A stretch of 64,000 bases of DNA from CAZSNT01 sp964607765 (GTDB lineage: Bacteria > Verrucomicrobiota > Lentisphaeria > Oligosphaerales > JABHEG01), in assembly GCA_964607765.1 (NCBI GenBank), contig CAZSNT010000008.1, positions 37,766-101,765 on the forward strand. The letters are read 5' to 3'. Shown here piece after piece: positions 32,670 to 41,625 of this stretch; position 1 is the stretch's first letter; each line of letters starts with the position of its first letter. A model generated the notes under the pieces. That model did not search any database, was not told where the DNA came from, and saw only the letters and a list, made by a program, of their open reading frames with translations. The position numbers and the translations under genes were made by a program.

Positions 32670-35546
32670 TTATTTCAAGAAGCGCACCGGCCCGACCAGT
32701 CCTGTCGGAACAGGCTTCTGGTTCGCCACCTTCCCTCTTGGGCCGTGCTTCATCGACTTGATATAGTTCAGCGCAACCGTTACCACATGAACTTCCAGCG
32801 TGTTGCTTCCGTCGCGCACTGCGTCGCCCAAATCATAACGGGCCTGCCCAAACCAGCGAGCACCCATTTTCTTGCCGTTGACAGAGACCTCCGAAAGACC
32901 GTGCACCGTGCCTAGATCCAACACCGCATGCTTCACCCCAGCCCCGTCAAATTCCTTGCGATAGACAACCGTTCCCGCGAAGGTTGCCAACGCCGGATCG
33001 TCCGATTGACTCAAGTCACTCAGTGGCATGGTCCGCTCAAAGGCGTCCGATTCAATCAGAGCGAACGCGCAGTGCCAATCGCCTGTCAGCGTCTTTAGCT
33101 CCGTGCGAGCCAGACACAGTGTCTTGTAAGCAGCAGGCGCTTTGGCTGCTCCCGGTTCACGCACAATCAGCAGCGACTCCTGCGGCCCCAGTGCCAGCTG
33201 TATTTTGTTCTTGTCAAACGGAAAAACAGAGCGCTCCGTAGTCAGTGGATTCCAGACCCACGGCGTCTTCCCAGAGGTCTCAAATGCGACCTCTGTTTCG
33301 ATCGTCTCGGTAGCGCTCTGGTTCGCGAAGAAGCAGATCTCCCGCTCGCCGCTCCGTTTCTGCAACTGATGCAAATCGGGATGCACGGTCGCAAACTGCA
33401 ACGGCAGCTTCATCTTCACCGCAGGAAGAAGATCCGTTTTCACCCAGGCCAACGTATTATCCCGACTCGGAGGCGACAACCATTTGACCTGCGCCTTCTG
33501 CTGCAATGCACGACGGGCCAGCCGGACGCGTTCATCGTCTTTCGCCGCATCCTTGAACCCGGACGACTGCCGCAGGACATCGCCCAGCAAGATCAGTTGA
33601 CCGCCGCGATCCACAAACCGCAGCAACGCCTCTGCCGTTTCGGGGGCTACCGTGCGGACCTCCGCAACGACAATGACGGGATACGCCATAGGGCCGAAGC
33701 AGAGCTTCCCGTTTTCAACAGTGCTCTGCTGCAGCACCTCTTCAGTCACATAATCCGCGGCCCCGCCGTTCTGCCCAATTGATTCCACCAGGTGGTAGAG
33801 ATACGGGGGCGCCTTGTGAAATACGTTACGCGACAGGCCGAAATCACTCCAGGTATCCGCTGTGGGCGACAACACGGCAAACTGAGCAATCGGCTCCGTA
33901 TTCTGAAACACCGCGGAAAGGCGCGCAGCATAAGCGCTCCAATGCTTCAAGTAGGGCCACCACGTATTGCGCTCACTGAAGAAGGTGCCGAACATCGCCG
34001 CGCCGGGATAGGGTCTACTGGGGGGAGAGTAATTGCTGCCGTGCAGCACAAGGTGGTTAATCCCCAGAATGAAGTCGATGTCGGTGTTCTGCTTGATGTC
34101 AGCCAGCGTCATGGCATAGACCTTCTTGGTATTTGTCATCGCCTCGGAGGAGGCGATCTTCTTGCCAGTCAGGTGCGTTGCCGAAGACGTGAACTTGTGC
34201 CAGATGCCCCAGCCGTGGTTAAATCGGTTCGACAGCCAGTCGTTACTTTCCGGGATGTCAGGAATCAGCGAGGTATTGCCGAGGTCCAGCAGCCAAGGCG
34301 CCCCGTAGGACTGATAGCGGGATTTCATACCGTGCTTGTTGCACCAGCGATGAAACTCCACCACAAAACGTTCCGTGTAGAGATCGCAAAGCACACGATT
34401 GCGGTCATAGCAAACACGGCGAAGCGTATCTTTCAGTTTCTGCGGAAGACGTACGCCTTCAATCGTATCCGCGCCACCGTCTTCCGACATGACCAACGGC
34501 ATCCACGGTCTTAGATCATAGCCCATCCGCTTGTTGAACTCCGCCTCAAAATCGGCAGTCCAGTTGGCTTTACGCAGTTCGATACTATCCACAAACATCG
34601 AACGCAGAAACTCGCCCATCGGCGCGCCGAATGATGCTTCCAGAGCCTTGGACATCCGCTCAAAATACTGGGCGGGAGGGCCCTGTGCGAAATGATCGAG
34701 CACCGGCCCGCCGCCACCCGGGGTGCTGACGCCGACTTTGCGCACCTGCTGGCCTTGCCGCCAAATGCCCACCGCCAACACATACCTACCCGCGGGAACA
34801 TTCACCTCCAGTGAACCATCGGGAGAAAACCGATCCGTCACATCGCGCAGATCATCCAGGCTCCGGGGATCTGCGGGAATCAGCGTCGCAAACTCCGGTC
34901 TCACGGTCGAATCCGGTGCATCAAATGACTTCCACTCACCGCGTTCCTTCACCAGTTTATGTTTGCGATCGTTGACGTGTGCGTCGTCGGCCAGCTCCCG
35001 GAAGGTCTTGCGAAACACCGCTCCCCCCGTGACCGGGTAATAACGAGTGTAAACGGTTTGGATCTGCTCGTTAGGCTTTAGGAACTCCCCGCCATAGGGC
35101 CAACCGGTTCCACCGATCAGGTCTGTAATCATCCCTCTCTCGCGAGCCTTCTCGGCCGTGAACTTGACGAGATCACACCAGTCCGGCGAGAGCCAGGTAT
35201 AGACCTTGTGCCCAGGCGTATTGGCTGGAATTCCGCCTCCGGCCGGGTTGATTTCCACCCCCCCAAGACCGGCTTCTTTAAACACGTCAAGCTCACGCGC
35301 CAGCTCATCTCGATTCAAGATATTGCCGCCCCACCACCAGCGAATAAACGGTTTGGACTCAACCGGTGGATGCTGAAACGCCTCATAGAGATGATCGACA
35401 GTGAGGTCCTGCTGGTGAGTCGACGTGGGATCAGCGCCACTGCAGAGGGAGGCCGCAAACAGGCATCCCCCGCCAAGGCACAACATCCTCAAAACTCGGC
35501 TGCTCGCTTGTTCAGCTTGTGTCATAAAGGGCAGCAGTTCAGTCAT
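32670..35546 (-). CDS. Glycoside hydrolase, GH106-type alpha-L-rhamnosidase
   Basis: 958 residues; the start at 35546 has AAAGG 12 bases upstream, and a hydrophobic export segment (MLCLGGGCLFAASLCSGA) begins at residue 21. The opening PFIRWWWGGNILNRDELARELDVFKEAGLGGVEI is typical of GH106 and relatives. A long catalytic region with DLIGGTGWPYGG and FNKRMGYDLRPWMP follows. The C-terminal beta-sandwich reads KEFDGAGVKHAVLDLGTVHGLSEVSVNGKKMGARWF. These enzymes release terminal L-rhamnose. Two GH78 rhamnosidases in the window support rhamnose as part of the substrate. It is downstream of a pseudopilin and upstream of the PQQ gene. Confidence 0.83.
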   Translation of the reverse strand: MTELLPFMTQAEQASSRVLRMLCLGGGCLFAASLCSGADPTSTHQQDLTVDHLYEAFQHPPVESKPFIRWWWGGNILNRDELARELDVFKEAGLGGVEINPAGGGIPANTPGHKVYTWLSPDWCDLVKFTAEKARERGMITDLIGGTGWPYGGEFLKPNEQIQTVYTRYYPVTGGAVFRKTFRELADDAHVNDRKHKLVKERGEWKSFDAPDSTVRPEFATLIPADPRSLDDLRDVTDRFSPDGSLEVNVPAGRYVLAVGIWRQGQQVRKVGVSTPGGGGPVLDHFAQGPPAQYFERMSKALEASFGAPMGEFLRSMFVDSIELRKANWTADFEAEFNKRMGYDLRPWMPLVMSEDGGADTIEGVRLPQKLKDTLRRVCYDRNRVLCDLYTERFVVEFHRWCNKHGMKSRYQSYGAPWLLDLGNTSLIPDIPESNDWLSNRFNHGWGIWHKFTSSATHLTGKKIASSEAMTNTKKVYAMTLADIKQNTDIDFILGINHLVLHGSNYSPPSRPYPGAAMFGTFFSERNTWWPYLKHWSAYAARLSAVFQNTEPIAQFAVLSPTADTWSDFGLSRNVFHKAPPYLYHLVESIGQNGGAADYVTEEVLQQSTVENGKLCFGPMAYPVIVVAEVRTVAPETAEALLRFVDRGGQLILLGDVLRQSSGFKDAAKDDERVRLARRALQQKAQVKWLSPPSRDNTLAWVKTDLLPAVKMKLPLQFATVHPDLHQLQKRSGEREICFFANQSATETIETEVAFETSGKTPWVWNPLTTERSVFPFDKNKIQLALGPQESLLIVREPGAAKAPAAYKTLCLARTELKTLTGDWHCAFALIESDAFERTMPLSDLSQSDDPALATFAGTVVYRKEFDGAGVKHAVLDLGTVHGLSEVSVNGKKMGARWFGQARYDLGDAVRDGSNTLEVHVVTVALNYIKSMKHGPRGKVANQKPVPTGLVGPVRFLK

Positions 35547-35699
35547 CGTTACGTTGCCTTTCTGTGAACTGATAGGTTTTTTGTTTTCGCCGTGTCTTCA
35601 GTTGTCTTCGTGCCGCCATCCACCGTCGTGCGGAGCTTTCCTGGGCGTGGCGTCCCACTGGGGCCGGATCGACAGTATCATTGGGGGGACAAAGGGAAA

Positions 35700-36437
35700 T
35701 CACCCCTTCCAGTAGCCGAGCGCCTCGTCTTCGTACTCCGCTTGGAGTGTCGCTTCCGTTTCCCAGACGACATGGCCGTCGGCAAAAGCGAGGTTGGCGC
35801 CGTCGTTGTGGCGGATGCGGTCGAATCTGTAGAATCTCTCCTGGTCCAGCCGGTCTGCGAGATCCAAGTGGCTGCCCAGGACCCAATAGCGCGCGTCGGC
35901 CATCAGCCGCAGGCCCTCTGTGTTGCGTATCTCGGTCAGCTTGCCATAGGTCGAGGTGTCGCCCCAAGTCGGCGCGGGCGGGACAAACTTCTGCAACCCG
36001 TAGCCGCCGGTTCTGTAGGTGTTTGCCTCGTTCTCGAGACCGGGAATGTTCGGGTCTATCGCCGGGCAAAACAGCGGGTGCTCGGTATTCTCGGGAAATC
36101 GCGTGTCGTCGTTCCACGGGATGCCGTAGCCCCAGTCGCGGAAACCGACATAGGGGCCGATCCCGTTCCACCGGATGCCCTTGCCGCCGCCATGATTGTC
36201 GACGTCGTGGGGTGCAGGCAGCGCCTCGAAGTCCGTCTCGTACTGAAAAACGGCCAGGCCAATCTGCTTCAGGTTGTTGGTGCAGCTTATGGCCCTGGCT
36301 TTGGCTCTGGCGACATTGAGGGCCGGCAGCAGCGGCGCAGCGAGGATCGCGATGATCGCAATGACCACCAGGAGTTCTATCAGCGTGAAAGCGCCCCTTC
36401 CGCGCGGCGGTTTGTGTTCTGGTGCAAGCATACGCAT
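35700..36437 (-). CDS. Pseudopilin (prepilin-type N-terminus, H-x9-DG C-terminus)
   Basis: 245 residues from the ATG at 36437 (an ATG at 36431 is also possible). A basic leader (APEHKPPRGRGA) precedes the cleavage/methylation site and helix FTLIELLVVIAIIAILAAPLLPAL. The globular part is rich in Gly/Asn, and RHNDGANLAFADGHVVW gives the H-x9-DG signature typical of Lentisphaerota and Planctomycetota. It is inserted in the inner membrane by a type II/IV pilin system. Its role in the sugar locus is unknown; such pilins often accompany LacI or AraC regulators and glycosidases. The start overlaps the stop of the decayed gene upstream. Confidence 0.85.
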   Translation of the reverse strand: MRMLAPEHKPPRGRGAFTLIELLVVIAIIAILAAPLLPALNVARAKARAISCTNNLKQIGLAVFQYETDFEALPAPHDVDNHGGGKGIRWNGIGPYVGFRDWGYGIPWNDDTRFPENTEHPLFCPAIDPNIPGLENEANTYRTGGYGLQKFVPPAPTWGDTSTYGKLTEIRNTEGLRLMADARYWVLGSHLDLADRLDQERFYRFDRIRHNDGANLAFADGHVVWETEATLQAEYEDEALGYWKG

Positions 36438-37429
36438 CAGCGGACGTTGAAGACGACCCCCTTCGCCGGGATTTCTACGCAAAGGTCGTGTGTTGGCGGG
36501 GTGGACCCGCGGCAGACACGGGCAGACAGGAACGACTCAAATATGGACGCGATCCGCCATGCGGGCAAGTCCCCACCGCATTGAGTTTCGGCACGCTTGC
36601 ATTGCGTAAAGGAAATCGATCGGATGCCGTTTCTCAATGGCGGAATCCGCAATCTCAATCCACGAATGCATTGCCGCCGCACTCTCTCGCGTGCACCAAA
36701 GCCGGCCTTCGTCGCGCAACATCGACTTCCGCGAGGGGCGCCATCCTCGTCGAAGTCGATGAGCGGGTTGCGGAACGCGATCTTGCGCTTCCCGCGCCGT
36801 ACGTCCAAGTACAGCGCTTCGAGATCGAAGCTGCCGGGAGCTCCGGCTTCGAGTTTGTCGAGTGCCGCCAGTTCAGCGGTCAGATCAGGGGCTTGCGGCA
36901 TCGCGAGGATGCGCGCGGCCAAGTCACGCGCCCAGCCGATCTCCTGCGTGGTGCGTGCCGCGGTGGGGTTGTTGTCGGCCTGGAACAGCCAGTCCTCTTC
37001 CAGCAGGCTGTTCGCAGCCTCGCTGTCGAGCGGGCGTTGGTCGGCAATCTCCCGCAGGTGACCGGCCTTGTACTTGGACGAAGCGTGCTTCGCGCCCTTG
37101 CGGCGCCCGCCTCGCTTGCTGCCCACATGGTCCCATGGCGACACCCCGTACTTGCCGACGACGTGGGCCTTTTGCCATTCTGCGTCGGGCGTCTTGCGGC
37201 TCTGCCAGACTTTTGACGTCGCGACTCTCATTGGAGCGCCTGTCGCAAAGGTCGCCACGAGCTCGCCGAGGAGGCCGGCGGCCCCCGTGTTCGCGTTCCG
37301 GGCCTCGACGGCCAGGATGTTTCGACCGGGCTTGAAGTGCTTGGTAAGGTCGAGTGTCTTGACGGCGCGACTGATGCTATGTACCCCCTCTCCTCGCGGT
37401 TGTAACGACAGACCGCAGCCGAGCGCCAT
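36437..37429 (-). pseudogene. Decayed PVC enzyme fragment (sugar-binding sandwich plus HzsA-like region)
   Basis: Two recognisable pieces lie in a 330-codon frame. KTLDLTKHFKPGRNILAVEARN followed by ATSKVWQSRK is the usual beta-sandwich found before rhamnosidases and beta-galactosidases. EEDWLFQADNNPTAARTTQE through ALYLDVRRGKRKIAFRNPLIDFD resembles the region preceding the HzsA-like domain of large PVC proteins. After IDFD the translation turns into Arg/Cys-rich nonsense, and the N-terminal 20 residues are also unlike the family. No start context or signal peptide is seen. I read it as a gene truncated at both ends. Confidence 0.6.
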
Positions 37430-37543
37430 TTGCCGGTGCGCAATCGGGCGGCAACGTACTATGATGAGGCGTTCCCGGGCCTGTGCACGGATCTGTAGAG
37501 CGCCGGCAACACCAGTTCCCGGCGCATCCTCTTTGACGTGAGC

Positions 37544-38461
37544 TCACTTCTCCGACTTGGCGGCGGCGTGGCGCTGGTATTGTTTGGGCGTCACGCCAAT
37601 CTTCTCGCGGAAGACGCGGCTGAAGTAGTTTGGGTCCGGGAAGCCGGCCTGGTATGCGGTCTCCGCAACGTTGCTGCGGCCCTCTTTCAACAGCCGACAT
37701 GCTTCCCGCAAACGCTGAGCGGAGATGTAGTGGATCACGGACATGCCGGTCGCCTGTCGGAAGTGGCGCTGAAAGCTCCGCCGCGACAGGTTCACCAACC
37801 CAGCCAGTTCGCCGACGCGGAGGTCCTCGCGGAAGTGGCGGTCGACGTAGGCTGCGGCTTGGCTGATCAGCAGCAGCGACCGGCCCATGCGCGGGGGCGC
37901 GGCGTCAAAGGCGTCGCAGAGGTCGTGGACGAGCTTGAGGAAGGTGATCATCGCCACCGCTGAGCTGCCTCTCTCCGTGCTGTGCATGGCCTTGTAGAGC
38001 TGCTCGACTACGGCGAGCAGGCGCCGCAGCCGGTCGCCGCCGAGTCGCAGGCGTCCGCGCACGTCGTCGCTTCGGTGTAGGGCCGGTTCGAGTTGAAACA
38101 GGGCGCGGTACGCGGGGAGCTCTGAAAGGCCTGCAAGCAAGGGGATGCTGCCGTCGTCGTAGAACAGCACGTTGCTGACTGCCAGTGCCTCGGTCCGCGT
38201 GTATTGGTGCGCGTGATACGGAGGGACGATGAAGACGTCGCCGGTCTCAATGCGCGACTCCGTTCCTTCGTAGGCGTATTGCGCGCTCCCTGACTCGATG
38301 ATAGCGATTTCCGCGAAATCGTGCCCATGCAGTTCGGAGGGCAACTGCTGTGCGGAGCGCGAGATGCCGATCTGCAGCTCCGGCTTCGGGAATACTGGCA
38401 CGCCCTCAGCAGTGCTGCCCCCGGGGGGAACAATGGTGGTGTCTCTGCCCAAGACGTGCAT
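37544..38461 (-). CDS. AraC-family regulator with cupin sensor
   Basis: 305 residues from the ATG at 38461, which has GAGGGATG upstream; a longer frame to 38545 lacks this. The N-terminal cupin-like half shows ELHGHDFAEIAIIESGSAQYAYEG and GDVFIVPPYHAHQY, typical of a sugar-sensing arm. The C-terminal DNA-binding half has two helix-turn-helix units (LRVGELAGLVNLSRRSFQRHF and NVAETAYQAGFPDPNYFSRVF), ending in the AraC signature KIGVTPKQYQR. It is divergent from the transporter operon, with TGGCGCA direct repeats between, and probably activates that operon. Confidence 0.92.
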   Translation of the reverse strand: MHVLGRDTTIVPPGGSTAEGVPVFPKPELQIGISRSAQQLPSELHGHDFAEIAIIESGSAQYAYEGTESRIETGDVFIVPPYHAHQYTRTEALAVSNVLFYDDGSIPLLAGLSELPAYRALFQLEPALHRSDDVRGRLRLGGDRLRRLLAVVEQLYKAMHSTERGSSAVAMITFLKLVHDLCDAFDAAPPRMGRSLLLISQAAAYVDRHFREDLRVGELAGLVNLSRRSFQRHFRQATGMSVIHYISAQRLREACRLLKEGRSNVAETAYQAGFPDPNYFSRVFREKIGVTPKQYQRHAAAKSEK

Positions 38462-38486
38462 GGTACATCCCTCAGTCAGCTTGTGA

Positions 38487-38557
38487 TTTGCGCCACGATC
38501 CGCGGTCAGGCGGGGGAAATGTGAGCAGTTTGGCGCAAAAGTCAAGAGGATGGCGCA
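38487..38557. promoter_or_regulatory. Putative AraC-type binding region between divergent genes
   Basis: Two direct copies of TGGCGCA begin at 38531 and 38551, exactly 20 bp apart, and an inverted copy TGCGCCA lies at 38489-38495. Tandem half-sites on one face of the helix are what AraC-family proteins bind. The cluster starts 26 bp upstream of the AraC-type gene start and ends about 70 bp before the + strand ORF. Function is inferred. Confidence 0.45.
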
Positions 38558-38626
38558 GATCTCCTGTTGTCGTAGCGGGTACGCCGGCGTAGTTTACCTG
38601 GTAGGCTTGAGAAGAAGGAGAAGACG

Positions 38627-38857
38627 ATGATGCAGACACGAAACACGTTGAGAACGGTCGGTACTCTCGTCATTGCCTTGGCATGGTCAGGGTTGGCCTT
38701 GGGTGACTGGAGCACAAGCGCGATGAGCGGTGACGGGGACTCGGGCGTCAGCACGAGCGAGACCTACACGCACGCCATGGTCATCACCCCGAACGGCGCG
38801 TACGGCATGCAGGGGACGGTGACGATTGCCAAGGGAACGGTGTTCACCGTCCACTGA
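38627..38857 (+). CDS. Short secreted protein, probably 5' fragment of a larger gene
   Basis: 76 residues with a good ribosome site (AAGGAG) and a signal peptide (MMQTRNTLRTVGTLVIALAWSGLALG). The mature part DWSTSAMSGDGDSGVSTSETYTHAM resembles the first strand of large secreted LamG- or autotransporter-like proteins in PVC genomes. It then stops after GTVFTVH. The downstream frame (DGFRTAMPFLDGT) looks like a continuation broken by a frameshift. It is either a small exported peptide or, more likely, the surviving beginning of a lost surface protein. From 38858 to 39003 I see nothing else. Confidence 0.4.
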   Translation: MMQTRNTLRTVGTLVIALAWSGLALGDWSTSAMSGDGDSGVSTSETYTHAMVITPNGAYGMQGTVTIAKGTVFTVH

Positions 38858-39003
38858 TGGGTTTCGCACAGCCATGCCATTCCTGGACGGCACTTCCGTG
38901 CCTGACTACAAACAGCGCGGCGCAACCCGCGCAGGAGCAGCTCATGTTCGTAGTCAGCGATCGAGACGAGGGCGCGACCAAAAGGACAAACATCATTCAT
39001 CCA

Positions 39004-39086
39004 CTCTTTATCCCGCTCCCTATCGCGCTCTTGTATCCAGCTAAGCCACGAGGATTCAAGAGCGGGATAGAGAGCGAGATAAGGAG
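39004..39086. repeat. 35-bp inverted repeat built from 12-bp units
   Basis: Left arm 39004-39038 (CTCTTTATCCCGCTCCCTAT...) and right arm 39052-39086 are reverse complements at about 30 of 35 positions, with a 13-bp loop. The unit (TTATCCCGCTCC) is the same family as the array at 24423-24610. It lies upstream of the transporter operon and could form a strong hairpin. Confidence 0.8.
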
Positions 39087-39104
39087 TTCTCTGACCCCCT
39101 GAGC

Positions 39105-39155
39105 CCTGAACCCCTTGAACCCCTGGACCTCTTGAACCTCTTGACCCCCTTGACC
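39105..39155. repeat. 9-bp tandem repeat abutting the transporter start
   Basis: Five and a half copies of a 9-bp unit close to CCTTGAACC (CCCTGAACC, CCTTGAACC, CCTGGACCT, CTTGAACCT, CTTGACCCC) end directly at the ATG at 39156. They replace the place where a ribosome site would be expected. Confidence 0.7.
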
Positions 39156-41624
39156 ATGCCAAGGTTGCGAGTCGGTTTTGCCGCGCTGTGCGTCGGCAGC
39201 TTGCCATGCTTCGCGAAGGACACCATCCGCTTCGCGACGGTGAACGTGAACTACCGGGTTGCTCTGGAGCAGCTTGCTGCTGAGTATGAGAGCCGCCGTC
39301 CGGGCGTCGAGGTCGAGCTCTCCTTCGTCGCCGAGGAGTTCGCGACCTGGATTCGCACCCGCATGGCTGCCGGCGGCGAGATGGTCCCGGACGTCTACAA
39401 TGCCAACTACACCGCCGGCTACGGCTCGCTTGGCCGTTGGGTGGACCTCTCCCCCTACCTCGAGGCGGATTCTCCCTACACCGGTCGCCCCTGGCAGGAG
39501 TCGCTCGACACGCCGCTCTTGGAACGGTACTCGGACGAGGGGAAGAAGTACCAACTCCCCCTGGACTACATCGACATCGCGGTATTCTACAACAAGGACA
39601 TTTTCGCCGAGCTGGGCCTCGAGATCCCCGCCAACTGGGACGACTGGCTTCGCTGCTGCGAGAGGATCCGGGCCAGCGGCTTCACCCCCATCGCCACGGG
39701 CGGGGACGCTTACAGCTTTTGGGCCGGCGACATGGGCTGGTTCGTCCGCCTTCTCGGCGACGCATACCTGCGCAACCTGGTCCCCACGATCATGAGCCGC
39801 CCCGGCGACTGGGACTACGAGCCGGGCCGCAATGCCAACTGGTCCTACGACCCGTCCGACCCGGGCAACGACATGCGCGTCACCATGAATGGCGAACGCA
39901 AGTTCAACGCCATCCTCGACGGGACCTTCGACTTCCGCAGCGAGCGGTTCCAACGAGTCTACGACCGACTCCTGGAGCTCGCGCCCTATTTCCAGCCCGG
40001 CTTCATGGGCGTGAGCTCCAAGAGCGCGCAAGAGCTGTTCTACACGCGTCGCGCGGCCATGGTCATCATGACCAGCGACATGGTGACGGAGCTGCTGCAC
40101 ATGGTCGAGACCATGGATCCGGACCAGCGGTTCGCGTACGGCAGTTTCTGGGTCCCGCCCATCACCGACGACCCCTTGGTCTGCGGGCCGTTCCGGGGAC
40201 TTGGCGGGGGCGGGATGGTGCTGGCGGTCAGCAAGCAGGGGGACGCTGCGCACGAACGAAATGTGATCGACTTTCTCCAGTTCCTCACAACCCCCGAGGC
40301 GGGGCGCACGCTGATTGAGCGCACCCTCGAAGCCGGCCAGCCGATCATCGGGCCGATGCTGATCAAAGGCGTCGAGCTCCCTCCGGACCTGGCGGACAAA
40401 TACAGAGTGTTCACCGGGCACGGGTTCGCCAAGATCAACTTCCGCGGTCTCGACGACGAACAAGAGAGCGTCAACGACTGGGTCGTCATTGCGCAGGAAC
40501 TGCTGGGCGGGCGCATGAGCCAGGAGCAGTTTGGCGAGGCGTACAATGCTCTCATGAAGCGGGCTGTGCATCGCATCGCCAAGCAGCGCGGCCTGGACCT
40601 CGACCCGACGACCCGCGACGAGGTCCCGCATGCCAGCGCAGTCCGCAATCGCTGGAACCCCTTCGAGAACGGCTCTCTGATGCTGTTTCTCATCGTCGGC
40701 GCGTTCGCGGCGTTCGCCGCCTGGCACGTGGGGCGCGCCACGGGGCAACAGCGCCACCGCACGCTGGTCGCCTACGGCCTGCTCTTTCCTACCTTCTTCC
40801 TGCTCGCCACATTCAGCTACTTCCCGGCGCTTTCCGGGCTCTACCACGCCTTCACGGAGTGGGAAAGCGGTCGCGCCGCGGTCTTCAACGGGCTCGGCAA
40901 CTTCCGGCGCTTGCTGAGCGACCGGATCTTCTTTGCCGGGATCAGCAACATGTTCGTCCTCCTTGCGGCGGGCCTGTTCAAGGCGATCGTCGTCCCGCTG
41001 TTGGCGGCGGAGCTGATCCTGTTTCTGGCCAGCGAGCGCTTGCGCTGGCTGTTTCGGACGTTGTTCCTGCTGCCCATGGTGGTGCCCGGCATGGTGGCCG
41101 TGCTCATCTGGCGCTTCGTCTACAATCCAAACACCGGGCTGCTCAACCAGGCCCTGGTGGGGATGGGCCTGGAGAGCCTGACGCGCAACTGGCTGGGCGA
41201 CCCGGCCACGGCCCTGGCCAGCATCATCGGCATGGGCTTTCCGTGGGTCGGGGCCTTCGGGTTGCTCATCTACATGGCCGGGCTGTTGCAGGTCCCCGGC
41301 AGCGTGTATGAGGCCTACAGCCTCGAGTCCTCCAACATCTTCCGCCGCATCTGGAGCATCGACCTGCCGCTGGTGCGCGGGCAGGTGCGGATGCTCGCGA
41401 TCCTCACCTTCATCGGCAGCGTGCAGGACTTCCAGACCATCCTCATTCTCACCCGCGGCGGCCCCGGCACCGCCACCTATGTGCCGGCGTTGCGTATGTA
41501 TTACCAGGCCTTTACCTACTCCCATTTCGGCTACGGCGCGGCCATCGGCCTCGTCCTCTTCGTTCTCATCCTGGCCATCACCGTGGTCAACATGAAGGTC
41601 CTCAGGCCTGCGGAGGCCCTGTGA
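39156..41624 (+). CDS. Carbohydrate ABC transporter: solute-binding protein fused to MalF-type permease
   Basis: 822 residues. An export signal (MPRLRVGFAALCVGSLPCFA) leads into an extracellular sugar-binding protein: KDTIRFATVNVNYRVALEQLAAEYESRRPGVEVE, PLDYIDIAVFYNKDIFAELGL, NVIDFLQFLTTPEAG. A linking membrane segment lies near residues 506-525 (SLMLFLIVGAFAAFAAW). From about 536 a MalF-type permease follows (LVAYGLLFPTFFLLATFSYFP, LFLLPMVVPGMVAVLIWRFV), with the cytoplasmic EAA loop YEAYSLESSNIFRRIWSIDLP. In most systems these are two genes. The cognate second permease follows at once; no ATPase is present, so a shared MsmK-type ATPase is expected. The start lacks a visible ribosome site; an in-frame TTG at 39132 is an alternative. 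Confidence 0.9.
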   Translation: MPRLRVGFAALCVGSLPCFAKDTIRFATVNVNYRVALEQLAAEYESRRPGVEVELSFVAEEFATWIRTRMAAGGEMVPDVYNANYTAGYGSLGRWVDLSPYLEADSPYTGRPWQESLDTPLLERYSDEGKKYQLPLDYIDIAVFYNKDIFAELGLEIPANWDDWLRCCERIRASGFTPIATGGDAYSFWAGDMGWFVRLLGDAYLRNLVPTIMSRPGDWDYEPGRNANWSYDPSDPGNDMRVTMNGERKFNAILDGTFDFRSERFQRVYDRLLELAPYFQPGFMGVSSKSAQELFYTRRAAMVIMTSDMVTELLHMVETMDPDQRFAYGSFWVPPITDDPLVCGPFRGLGGGGMVLAVSKQGDAAHERNVIDFLQFLTTPEAGRTLIERTLEAGQPIIGPMLIKGVELPPDLADKYRVFTGHGFAKINFRGLDDEQESVNDWVVIAQELLGGRMSQEQFGEAYNALMKRAVHRIAKQRGLDLDPTTRDEVPHASAVRNRWNPFENGSLMLFLIVGAFAAFAAWHVGRATGQQRHRTLVAYGLLFPTFFLLATFSYFPALSGLYHAFTEWESGRAAVFNGLGNFRRLLSDRIFFAGISNMFVLLAAGLFKAIVVPLLAAELILFLASERLRWLFRTLFLLPMVVPGMVAVLIWRFVYNPNTGLLNQALVGMGLESLTRNWLGDPATALASIIGMGFPWVGAFGLLIYMAGLLQVPGSVYEAYSLESSNIFRRIWSIDLPLVRGQVRMLAILTFIGSVQDFQTILILTRGGPGTATYVPALRMYYQAFTYSHFGYGAAIGLVLFVLILAITVVNMKVLRPAEAL

Positions 41625-41625
41625 C

